A DNA stretch of 5,030 nucleotides, taken from Actinomycetota bacterium. GTDB taxonomy: Bacteria > Actinomycetota > Actinomycetes > S36-B12. Of the stretch, positions 1 to 4,961 are shown piece by piece. Position 1 is the first letter of the stretch. Every line of letters begins with the position of its first letter. The translations under genes were made by a program, and so were the position numbers. The notes under the pieces are model-generated. The model did no database searches. It was not told the origin of the DNA and saw nothing but the letters and a program-made list of their open reading frames with translations. The DNA is taken from the NCBI GenBank assembly GCA_027729865.1, contig JAQCBM010000172.1, positions 1 through 5,030 of the forward strand, written 5' to 3'.

Positions 1-138
1 GCGCCGATCACCGCTTTCTGCCAAGCGCTCCACGCTCGGCCGGTCGACCGTGACGAAACTGAACTCGGCCGCAACGAATACGGCGTTAGCCGCGATCAGG
101 GCCACCACCAGCACAAGCAGGAGGACTTCAGTGCCCAC
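1..138 (-). CDS. HlyC/CorC (CNNM/CBS) family membrane protein, N-terminal fragment
   Basis: Only the first 46 codons are inside the window; the gene runs off the left edge. Read on the minus strand from a GTG at 138-136, it begins V-G-T-E, followed by a strongly hydrophobic helix (about residues 4-22) and then VAAEFSFVTVDRPSVERLAE. A first transmembrane helix followed by (V/A)AAEF-(A/S)-x-V and a basic/acidic helix is the hallmark of the CNNM (DUF21) domain in CorC/HlyC/TlyC-type proteins, which are linked to Mg/Co ion handling. The start is supported by a GAGGAG ribosome site (plus-strand CTCCTC, 148-153) nine bases upstream and an in-frame TGA at 147-145 just before it. It follows the collagen-like gene on the same strand after a 58-base gap, so co-transcription is possible but not shown. 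The CBS and CorC C-terminal domains would lie outside the window. Confidence 0.82.
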   Translation of the reverse strand, partial: MGTEVLLLVLVVALIAANAVFVAAEFSFVTVDRPSVERLAESGDRR

Positions 139-643
139 GGCAGATCACTCCTCGATACTACGGAAACCCCATGACGGGCCCACGGCGGAAAGCCCGCTAG
201 CCGACCTGATTCACCGTGAGGATGGTCGAGGGGATCTTTGGGTCTGAAAGTTCGTCGGCCAACACCGAGACACCGGTTGCGTCCGACGTTGCAGCGATTT
301 CGAAGTAATCACCTGCGCTGACGTCCACGAAATAGTTCCAGGCAGCGATGGCTCGTTCGGTCTCGGTCGCCCGACCCAAGTAGACGTCACCTGCCGACCA
401 TTCGACGTTCACACCATTTTTCCTCAGCCAAATTTTCACCACGCGTATCGCGTTCGTCGAGTTATAGAGCTGTAGAGAGAAAGCCAAGTTGTACTTTCCC
501 GCGTTGGAAAACGTGACGCGAGATCCACTGACAATTGAGACACCCTGAGCGAAATCGGTCGTGTTCAGCGGTAGGGCCTTTGCAGTTGGCTCCAGCGCCG
601 CATCCACGGTGTCGAAGAAACTGCCGTATGCACCGAACCCACC

Positions 644-741
644 AGCCGGTCCCGTTGCACCCGTAGGACCGGTAGGGCCGGCAGGCCCGCCAGAACCCTG
701 CGGCCCAGAAGGTCCAGCAGGCCCCGTTGGTCCGGTCGGCC
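644..741 (-). repeat. Gly-X-Y collagen-like coding repeat
   Basis: In the downstream frame of the collagen-like gene, eleven consecutive triplets read GPT GPT GPA GPS GPQ GSG GPA GPT GPT GAT GPA, followed by the looser GGF GAY. Gly is invariant in position one and Pro dominates position two, as needed for a triple helix. The run is short, so it is more a stalk or linker than a long fibre. It contains a GC hairpin (plus-strand GGGCC 675-679 with GGCCC 684-688). Confidence 0.85.
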
Positions 742-745
742 CCCC
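739..745 (-). other. G-GGG-GGC heptamer at the frame junction (possible -1 slippery site)
   Basis: On the coding strand the N-terminal frame reads CTG GGG GGC, so G GGG GGC fits the X_XXY_YYZ slippery pattern in the correct phase. A -1 slip here joins ...Q-S-L-G-G directly to P-T-G-P-T with the collagen triplet register intact. A purine-rich, Shine-Dalgarno-like GGGGAG lies 13 bases upstream (plus-strand 759-764), comparable to the stimulator in dnaX-type frameshifting. No strong stem was found in the 5-10 bases immediately downstream. One missing G in the sequence would look identical. Confidence 0.45.
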
Positions 746-1116
746 AGGCTCTGCCCGACTCCCCAGTTCCCCGCCACGCGAGGCCCGTAGAAGACGTAGT
801 TCGCAGTGTCGACGTAGAAGTCGCCGTCAACACCCAGCGCAGGTGTCGGAGCACCCACGCCGTAGCGGATCGCCGGAGTTGGCTGGGTGACCGTCGTGTT
901 GATCCGCACGGCCCGTTCGCGCTTCGTGCACTTCTTGGGAACAACGACGATCCGAACGGCCTTGGTCTTCTTATGGACGCAGGCTCGGAGTTGATACCCC
1001 TTCGCGGTCGGTGCGCTGGGCGCCGCAGTCGCGGCTGGAACAGCCACGAGGGACGCCAACACCATCACGACCGCCACCGTCAGTGCGCGGACCCCATCCT
1101 TTCCCCCAACCAGCAT

Positions 1117-1425
1117 GTCAACACTGTACGTCTCGAAGGTGCTCCATTGGCAATTTGGTCAGGTCGAAGTTCGTCAGGGGGCGGGCAAAGACGGGACTTA
1201 CTAGCAGGTGGCTCGAATGGGCTATCCGGTCACCACCTAGCTGACCGTGGGTCAGTCAACTTTCCTCTCCCTCCGGACCTAACTCACTGCACCCCATCTG
1301 GGCCAGCTAGAACGTTCGCTGCGTCGTCGTCGTTCTTACGGCTTCGACTCGGGGGAAGCGAATCGAGCGGCACCCACGCCGGTAGTGTTCTCACTGCCCG
1401 CGAGGGTGCCGCTCACTGCTTCATC
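1117..1425. other. Non-coding stretch between the collagen-like gene and the tRNA fragment
   Basis: No convincing gene on either strand; open frames here lack ribosome sites and family features. A minus-strand TTGACT (1259-1254) and scattered TANNNT words exist upstream of the collagen-like gene, but none are spaced as a normal promoter. An imperfect stem (GCTTC 1341-1345 with GAAGC 1355-1359) and the strong inverted repeat at 1365-1414 sit next to the tRNA fragment. Confidence 0.5.
1365..1414. repeat. 11-bp perfect inverted repeat upstream of the tRNA fragment
   Basis: GAGCGGCACCC (1365-1375) is exactly complementary to GGGTGCCGCTC (1404-1414), separated by 28 bases. The right arm ends 11 bases before the tRNA 5' end. 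It could form a long-loop hairpin in RNA, but no T-run follows, so a standard intrinsic terminator is not supported. A two-site operator or a recombination-related repeat is equally possible. Confidence 0.6.
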
Positions 1426-1469
1426 GCCCCTGTAGCTCAGTGGTAGAGCAACCGCCTTGTAAGCGGTCG
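1426..1469 (+). tRNA. tRNA-Thr(TGT), 5' portion only (truncated)
   Basis: The segment folds as a tRNA 5' part: acceptor strand GCCCCTG (1426-1432), TA, D-stem GCTC (1435-1438) and GAGC (1446-1449) around AGTGGTA, then anticodon stem ACCGC (1451-1455), loop CTTGTAA (1456-1462) and GCGGT (1463-1467). The anticodon is TGT (1458-1460), giving threonine, codon ACA. After about 1469 there is no T-arm (no TTC-purine-A loop), and no CAGGGGC that would close the acceptor stem, either nearby or elsewhere in the window on the strands I scanned. A functional tRNA is therefore not encoded here. Loss begins immediately after the anticodon stem-loop, a common integrase target, which suggests an integration junction. 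A working tRNA-Thr(TGT) would have to exist elsewhere. Confidence 0.82.
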
Positions 1470-1546
1470 TTATTCCACTTTTCCTCATGAACTAAATGTT
1501 CACGGACGTTGGTTTCCTTCATAGAACACCACATTGAAAAGGCTTC

Positions 1547-1590
1547 TGTGGTCATCGTGTGGTCAACGGGCTGTGGTCATTCTGTGGTCA
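1547..1590 (+). repeat. Four TGTGGTCA direct repeats, starts spaced 11-14-11 bp
   Basis: Exact copies of TGTGGTCA start at 1547, 1558, 1572 and 1583; three of the four are preceded by C. The spacing of about one helical turn and the paired layout suggest sites for a protein binding one DNA face cooperatively. A weaker opposite-strand relative (TGTGGTGT) lies at 1533-1526. Lying about 80 bp from the truncated tRNA, they resemble arm-type sites of a tyrosine integrase or binding sites of an excisionase; iterons or a repressor array are alternatives. The repeats are seen directly; the function is inferred. Confidence 0.72.
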
Positions 1591-1898
1591 CCAGATACCT
1601 TGTCATCGGGGGGACTTCACTCGACGATTCAAGGAATTGATCCAGCATTCGGCACCCGAGAACTAGTTAACAGCCCCTTGGCTCGTCGGCGCAGGGACGG
1701 TGTGATGATCGTTTCGTACAAGACGCCCGCTTGCCGTGCTTCTAGCGTGAACACGTACTGAAATGGAAAAGCTGTAACCACGCGCCGCTGGAATTCGACG
1801 GGACACATGCATCACTTGAAGCACCTGGTGCCGAGAAGCCTTTGGTGCAAGCCCGCGAATAACGCTGACGGTATCCGCACCAAGGAAAGGAATCAGTT
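1591..1898. other. Non-coding stretch between the repeat array and the carbonic anhydrase gene
   Basis: No gene is supported; short open frames cross this region but lack ribosome sites and recognisable domains. It holds a small palindrome GCACCTGGTGC (1821-1831), with a further GGTGC at 1844-1848 that could pair with its left arm, about 50-80 bases upstream of the carbonic anhydrase start. I see no promoter with both boxes at normal spacing. No integrase gene or remnant is recognisable here. Confidence 0.5.
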
Positions 1899-2582
1899 GT
1901 GAACTTGTCACGGCGAAACTTTATGTTGGCATCGGCGTCGGCTGCCGTCTTGGCTGGTGTCCCTCTTGCGGCAGGTAGTTCGGCGACCGCGGCGACATCT
2001 GTCTCGCCTGCGACAGCCTTAAGGCGATTGGAGCGCGGGAACACCCGAAGCGTTAATCGCAACTTCAAGGCGAAGAACTATTCGCCACTGGCGTCCACTC
2101 CCGCGAAGGGGCAACAACCCTTCGCCGCAATCCTGACGTGCGGTGATTCACGAACAGATCCGGACTTCATCTTCGACATGGCCCCGGGGAATCTCTTTGT
2201 TGTTCGGAACGCCGGAAACGTTGTTGAGTCAGTGGGTCTTGGAAGTTTGGAATTTGCGGCCTCCGCGTTGGGGGTTTCCGTGATCGTGGTCCTTGGTCAC
2301 ACAGAATGCGGTGCGGTCATCGCAACAGAGGGAAGCGTCAAGACTGGGGACATGCCGGGACCGCACCTAGATAGTTTCGTGGAGCGGATTGCGCCAGCAG
2401 TTGAGGCGCTGCCGGCGGGTCACTCAACTAACGACGCCATTGCCGCCAACGCGACTTATCAGGCTCGCCAGATACAGGCGCGAAGCTCGACCATTGCAGA
2501 CATGACCGCAAGTGGAGATCTGGCGATAGTCAGTGGTGTTTACGGGCTGGCGAGTGGTCGGGTCACCTGGCTTCAGACGTGA
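1899..2582 (+). CDS. Tat-exported beta-class carbonic anhydrase
   Basis: Zinc enzyme interconverting CO2 and bicarbonate. The 227-residue product starts at GTG 1899, with AAAGGAA (1886-1892) six bases upstream. Residues 1-32 form a twin-arginine signal: SRRNFML, a hydrophobic Ala-rich core, and a cut region near AGSSATAA, so the folded, metal-loaded enzyme should act outside the membrane. Beta-CA motifs follow: CGDSR, with Cys81 as zinc ligand and the Asp83/Arg85 dyad; FVVRNAGNVV (100-109); and GHTECGA, with ligands His134 and Cys137. The C-terminal DLAIVSGVYGLASGRV strand is also typical. All key residues are present and the length suits the family plus a signal peptide, so the gene looks intact. 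It stands alone upstream; the small membrane-protein gene follows 86 bases later and may share its transcript. It probably supplies or traps inorganic carbon or buffers pH at the cell surface (inference). Confidence 0.95.
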   Translation: MNLSRRNFMLASASAAVLAGVPLAAGSSATAATSVSPATALRRLERGNTRSVNRNFKAKNYSPLASTPAKGQQPFAAILTCGDSRTDPDFIFDMAPGNLFVVRNAGNVVESVGLGSLEFAASALGVSVIVVLGHTECGAVIATEGSVKTGDMPGPHLDSFVERIAPAVEALPAGHSTNDAIAANATYQARQIQARSSTIADMTASGDLAIVSGVYGLASGRVTWLQT

Positions 2583-2612
2583 AATCCCCACGCCTAGCCA
2601 ACTTGTCCTAGC

Positions 2613-2640
2613 GCGGAAAACTTCCGCTCAAAAGGGGAAG
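2613..2640 (+). other. Two mutually exclusive hairpins between the carbonic anhydrase and membrane-protein genes
   Basis: GCGGAA (2613-2618) pairs perfectly with TTCCGC (2622-2627) around a 3-base loop. CTTCC (2621-2625), which overlaps the right arm, can instead pair with GGAAG (2636-2640). No T-run follows either stem, so this is not a standard terminator; it could be an mRNA processing or attenuation element, or chance. Confidence 0.35.
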
Positions 2641-2668
2641 CATTCCATTCACGGAGAGGCACCCAGAA

Positions 2669-2875
2669 ATGGCTTCAGAGAATCGTGCACGAATCTGGAT
2701 CATCGAACTAGTCGCGCTTATAGTCCTGGGCGTAATCTTCGGAATCATCGTTGATGCGCTGGGTATCGAGTTGGGACTACTTGGCTGGATCATTTACATC
2801 GTGGTTGTCGTCGTGCTAGTTGAAGTTGCCAAACATTGGTGGAAGCGTCGTAACGAGAGTAAATCAATCGAGTAG
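2669..2875 (+). CDS. Small two-span membrane protein, function unknown
   Basis: A 68-residue protein starting at ATG 2669, with GGAGAGG (2653-2659) nine bases upstream and a TAG stop at 2873-2875. Residues 1-8 are polar and basic. A hydrophobic helix spans about 10-29 and a second about 38-53 (rich in Ile and Val), separated by a short DALGIELG turn. The tail KHWWKRRNESKSIE is strongly basic, so by the positive-inside rule both termini should be cytoplasmic. It has no metal ligands, catalytic motif or signal-cleavage site that I recognise. Composition, ribosome site and clean boundaries support a real gene. It lies downstream of the carbonic anhydrase on the same strand, so it may be co-transcribed, but a functional link is unproven. 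I do not recognise the family. Confidence 0.75.
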   Translation: MASENRARIWIIELVALIVLGVIFGIIVDALGIELGLLGWIIYIVVVVVLVEVAKHWWKRRNESKSIE

Positions 2876-2885
2876 TCGCGCTCTG

Positions 2886-2915
2886 GCGGCTCCCGCAATG
2901 ACTCTTTCGAGCCGC
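2886..2915 (+). terminator. Possible weak terminator hairpin after the small membrane protein
   Basis: GCGGCTC (2886-2892) is complementary to GAGCCGC (2909-2915) around a 16-base loop, beginning 11 bases after the stop codon. There is no T-run after the stem, so it could be a factor-dependent or structural end rather than a classical intrinsic terminator. A second short hairpin (AGGGC 2969-2973 with GCCCT 2985-2989) lies further on. Confidence 0.35.
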
Positions 2916-3028
2916 ATTCGGCAGTTTCCTTGCGCGCCCGTCGCTCTCCCCCGCCGACGCCGCCAGTGAGGGCTCAGCAAGCTCGCCCTATGGATGACGG
3001 CGCTCAGACGTGCTCCTGACATCAGCAC

Positions 3029-3034
3029 TAGGCT
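3029..3034 (+). promoter_or_regulatory. Candidate -10 box TAGGCT
   Basis: TAGGCT fits the actinobacterial TANNNT pattern and sits 20 bases before the GTG at 3055, which would leave a very short 5' leader. I find no good -35 hexamer at 16-19 bases. A similar CAGCAC-n-CTAG(G/C)CT arrangement recurs before the ParB-like gene. Confidence 0.35.
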
Positions 3035-3054
3035 CACCTGCGTGACGTCCCCTC

Positions 3055-3453
3055 GTGCACGTATCTGACATGTGGCCCTTCCGCCGACGCGATGTGCCCA
3101 AAGTGGGCACGATCACCCTCGCCGACGTCACCACAAGCGAGGCCGACTACACCGTTTTCTCCGTTGGTCAGTCGAGATTGGGTGCCTCGTTCACAGCACT
3201 CGGATTCGCCCATGACGACCCGCCAAGATTTGAGTTGGCGTCCCTCGTGCCTGTGATCGACCCGGCGATGAAGAGCATCGCCGACATCGAGATCCGTATC
3301 GACGGCTACGTCGTGGGCTACTTGCGCCCACCAGCGCTCAACTCAGCCATCGATCTGCTGGAGACGCATCGTGCTGAGTCGCTCCGCGTGCCCGTCGTCC
3401 TCCTGAGCACTCCCGCCGGTGCCGAAGTGCGTGTGCACTCCGCTCTCAGTTGA
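3055..3453 (+). CDS. Hypothetical protein, weak HIRAN-like features
   Basis: The product is 132 residues from GTG 3055, or 127 from ATG 3070 (MWPFRRRDVP). Neither start has a Shine-Dalgarno site, and a TAGGCT box lies just upstream, so a short-leader or leaderless transcript is likely; the ATG begins the more natural-looking sequence. The body is soluble alpha/beta without signal peptide or membrane span. The stretch RFELASLVPVIDP...IEIRIDGYVVGYLRPPALNSAIDLLE (about residues 58-103) recalls HIRAN domains, where a variable strand is followed by (I/V)-x-(I/V)-dG-x-x-VGYL and a helix. The usual (N/D)PYD-x-NA core is replaced by IDPAMKSIAD, so the match is partial. HIRAN domains bind DNA 3' ends, but that role cannot be claimed here. 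It appears to be a single-gene unit; the next gene begins 150 bases on. Coding potential is good and the function is unknown. Confidence 0.65.
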   Translation: MHVSDMWPFRRRDVPKVGTITLADVTTSEADYTVFSVGQSRLGASFTALGFAHDDPPRFELASLVPVIDPAMKSIADIEIRIDGYVVGYLRPPALNSAIDLLETHRAESLRVPVVLLSTPAGAEVRVHSALS

Positions 3454-3548
3454 CCCTCGCACGCGTCGAAGCAGACGACCAGGTACCGCCGACCAGCCGT
3501 GCGGCCTGAGCCTGAGCGAGTGCCGCAGCCGCAGTCGACGTCGAGCAG

Positions 3549-3578
3549 TTACCCAAGTTAACCCAGCACCACTAGCCT
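3549..3578 (+). promoter_or_regulatory. Candidate promoter of the ParB-like/aquaporin operon
   Basis: TTACCC (3549-3554) and TAGCCT (3573-3578) are separated by 18 bases, a tolerable sigma-70-type arrangement with a weak -35. The -10 ends 25 bases before the ATG at 3604, leaving room for the GAGGGGAG ribosome site (3591-3598). The flanking CAGCAC...CTAGCCT echoes the candidate -10 before the previous gene. Confidence 0.4.
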
Positions 3579-3603
3579 CTCTGCTCTATCGAGGGGAGCA
3601 GGT

Positions 3604-4056
3604 ATGGCCAAGAAGATGAAGCCCAAGGCGGAGGAAGCGCTCAAGGATCCCAGTGCAGTCGAAGCGTTCACCACGGTCGAGGTGCCCCAAGTCCTGTGGC
3701 AAGCCGAACCCGCCGAGCACGACTACCCGGCAGCAGAGTCCTACTTGAGACTCATCACGTCTCCCAGTGCCGCCAAGACGCTTGTCTCTCGATTGCAGGC
3801 CGCCCCCATTGCACACCATCCCGCCAAGGACATTCTGCGTGCAGCCAACTTGTCCTTGCTGAATATGGAAGACCCAGCAGTGAAACGCGACATCGCCGAC
3901 ATGGTCCAAGGCAAAAGACTGTCACCGGTTCTCATAGTCCGCGGAGACTTCACCCGTGCGGTCAGTCTGACGATCGCGGACGGCTACCACCGAGTCTGCG
4001 CCAGCTATCACATGAGTGAGAACGAACTCATTCCGTGCCGGATCATTGATGCGTGA
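3604..4056 (+). CDS. ParB/Srx-fold-like hypothetical protein
   Basis: A 150-residue cytoplasmic protein starting at ATG 3604, with a strong GAGGGGAG ribosome site (3591-3598) five bases upstream. The N-terminus MAKKMKPKAEEAL is basic, followed by a helical region with VLWQAEPAEHDYPAAESYL (30-48). The C-terminal third carries GKRLSPVLIVRG (103-114) and LTIADGYHRVCASY (122-135), then a terminal strand IPCRIID. A strand leading to DG-x-HR-x-x-A is the signature seen in the ParB N-terminal/sulfiredoxin superfamily, whose members bind nucleotides at this motif. The protein lacks the helix-turn-helix part of a true ParB and is too small for chromosome partitioning; a compact conserved family of this type seems likely. 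Its stop (4054-4056) overlaps the aquaporin start by eight bases, so the two are almost certainly translated as a coupled pair. Its biochemical role is unknown. Confidence 0.8.
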   Translation: MAKKMKPKAEEALKDPSAVEAFTTVEVPQVLWQAEPAEHDYPAAESYLRLITSPSAAKTLVSRLQAAPIAHHPAKDILRAANLSLLNMEDPAVKRDIADMVQGKRLSPVLIVRGDFTRAVSLTIADGYHRVCASYHMSENELIPCRIIDA

Positions 4057-4843
4057 ACAATCAGCGCAACACCAGGTTGGGATCCTGAAGGCAATCGACG
4101 ACTTCGCCGATCCTCACCAAGAATGGCGACGACTCATCGCCGAATTCGTCGGCACGTTCTTCCTTGTGCTCGTTGCCGCCGGGGCTCCCATGGTCGGCAA
4201 GCAGTACCCGGGAACGGTCAGCCTGGCCGCTGCCGTGGTTGCACCCGGACTCATGGTCATGGCCATCATCATGTTCATGGGCAAGGTCTCCGGCGCGCAC
4301 CTCAACCCTGGTGTGAGCGTCGCATTCGCCCTACGTGGCGACTTCCCCTGGCGGCGCGTGCCTGCGTACATCGTCGTCCAGATTGTTGCCGCGATAGTCG
4401 CCGCACTCACGGTGCACTGGTTTACCGGTATCTCCGCCACGGTGGGTGGAAGTTACCCCGGGGCCGACACCGCACCGATCACTGCCTTCTTCGTTGAGTT
4501 CGTCCTCACCTTCGGGCTTGTCAGCGTGATCTTGTGAACGTCATCCGGGGCGCAGAACATCGGCATCATCGCGGCGATTGGCGTCGGTGGATACATAGGC
4601 CTCGCAGGACTCTGGGCTGCACCGCTATCGGGTGCTTCGATGAACTTCGCGCGCACCTTCGGACCAAACTTGGTCGGAGGTGATCTCTCCACCATCTGGG
4701 TGTACGCCCTTGGACCGTTGGCCGGTGCGATTCTGGCTGTTGGAGTCGGTTATCTACTTCGAGGACCGGGTGGCGGACTCGATGGCTCGCGTGCAGCGCA
4801 AGGGACGATCGAGACCGAAGTTCGGGATCCTTCGGAATCTTGA
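4049..4843 (+). pseudogene. Aquaporin-family (MIP) channel interrupted by an in-frame TGA
   Basis: Read from ATG 4049, which overlaps the preceding stop as ATGCGTGA, the frame would give 264 residues but contains TGA at codon 163 (4535-4537). Both sides are clearly one MIP channel. Before the stop: a polar N-terminus ending EWRRLIAEFVGTFFLVLVAAG (helix 1), helix 2, the first half-helix SGAHLNPGVS (81-90), FPWRRVPAYIVVQ and later helices. After it: SSGAQNIGIIAAIGVGGYI, the second half-helix SGASMNFARTFGP (194-206), a last helix VYALGPLAGAILAVGVGYLL and a polar tail. Relatives usually read ILG(T/S)xSGAQN here, so TGA most simply derives from GGA (Gly) by one substitution. The two NPA boxes read NPG and NFA; Arg202 of the selectivity filter is kept. 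Water or small neutral solute transport would be expected if it were intact. It may be a recent nonsense mutation, readthrough or a sequence error. An upstream GTG (4016) is a less likely start. Confidence 0.85.
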
Positions 4844-4961
4844 GCCGTCGACGTGGGGACGACGTGCGGGCGCATCGCGACAGATGCCGTACATGAGGAA
4901 TCTGTGGCGTACCAACGATTCTCGGGCCGAACAGAGCCGTTCCGATCCGACCTGAGTCCAA
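4844..4961. other. Spacer between the aquaporin gene and the IS edge
   Basis: No gene on either strand is convincing and no clear terminator hairpin with a T-run is visible after the aquaporin stop. The stretch ends where the IS-like inverted-repeat sequence begins, so the IS may have inserted just behind the operon and separated it from its original downstream neighbour. Confidence 0.4.

Larger units (their letters stand above)
197..1116 (-). pseudogene. Secreted collagen-like protein with C-terminal jelly-roll domain, frame interrupted at a G6 run
   Basis: Two overlapping minus-strand frames form one protein of about 306 residues. The N-terminal frame starts at ATG 1116-1114, the only usable start after an upstream in-frame stop. 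It gives a signal peptide (about residues 1-31, ending AATA), a Cys46/Cys63 pair in a basic segment, and GDFYVDTANYVFYGP (98-112), a motif that commonly precedes collagen repeats in phage fibres and bacterial surface proteins. At plus-strand 740-745 (six C; six G in the coding strand) the frame must move by -1. The other frame then supplies at least 11 Gly-X-Y triplets (GPT GPT GPA GPS GPQ...) and a roughly 135-residue beta-rich domain (IVSGSRVTFSNAG, WLRKNGVNV, GDYFEIAA) resembling trimeric jelly-roll heads of phage and bacterial collagen-like fibres. It ends in TAG (199-197). Without a shift, the N-terminal frame continues into unrelated sequence to about 565. It may be a pseudogene, a phase-variable gene, a programmed frameshift or a sequence error. 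Likely role, by inference: trimeric surface fibre. Confidence 0.8.

Noticed and set aside
175..196. Intrinsic terminator for the collagen-like gene (CGGGC 175-179 with GCCCG 192-196)
   Set aside because: The stem is only five base pairs and no T-run follows on the minus strand; too weak to annotate.
561..890. Plus-strand frame with GPV/GPA repeats (about 109 codons)
   Set aside because: It is the antisense of the collagen repeat; GC-rich Gly-Pro codons read as Gly-Pro on the opposite strand too. It has no ribosome site and degrades to Arg/Ser-rich sequence.
727..1446. Long plus-strand open frame of 239 codons
   Set aside because: It lies antisense to the collagen-like gene, crosses the non-coding spacer and ends inside the tRNA fragment; composition is Arg/Ser/His-rich with no domain.
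1426..1560. tRNA intron splitting the Thr(TGT) gene
   Set aside because: The break comes after a complete anticodon stem rather than in the loop, and no T-arm or acceptor 3' strand can be found downstream in the window.
1547..1590. CRISPR array
   Set aside because: The octamers are too short and their 3-6 base gaps too small for repeats and spacers; no cas genes are present.
1534..1761. Short plus-strand frame over the TGTGGTCA repeats
   Set aside because: It lacks a ribosome site and recognisable protein features; the repeats are better explained as DNA sites.
4535..4537. UGA reassigned to glycine, as in SR1/Gracilibacteria, to explain the aquaporin interruption
   Set aside because: TGA is the normal terminator of the carbonic anhydrase, HIRAN-like, ParB-like and aquaporin genes in this window, and the GC-rich actinobacterial character does not fit those lineages.
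4535..4537. Selenocysteine at the aquaporin TGA
   Set aside because: The expected residue is Gly rather than Cys, and I see no stable stem-loop placed like a bacterial SECIS just after the codon.
4566..4961. Minus-strand open frame of 131 codons opposite the aquaporin 3' part
   Set aside because: It is an antisense shadow with an Arg/Pro/Ser-rich composition and no ribosome site.
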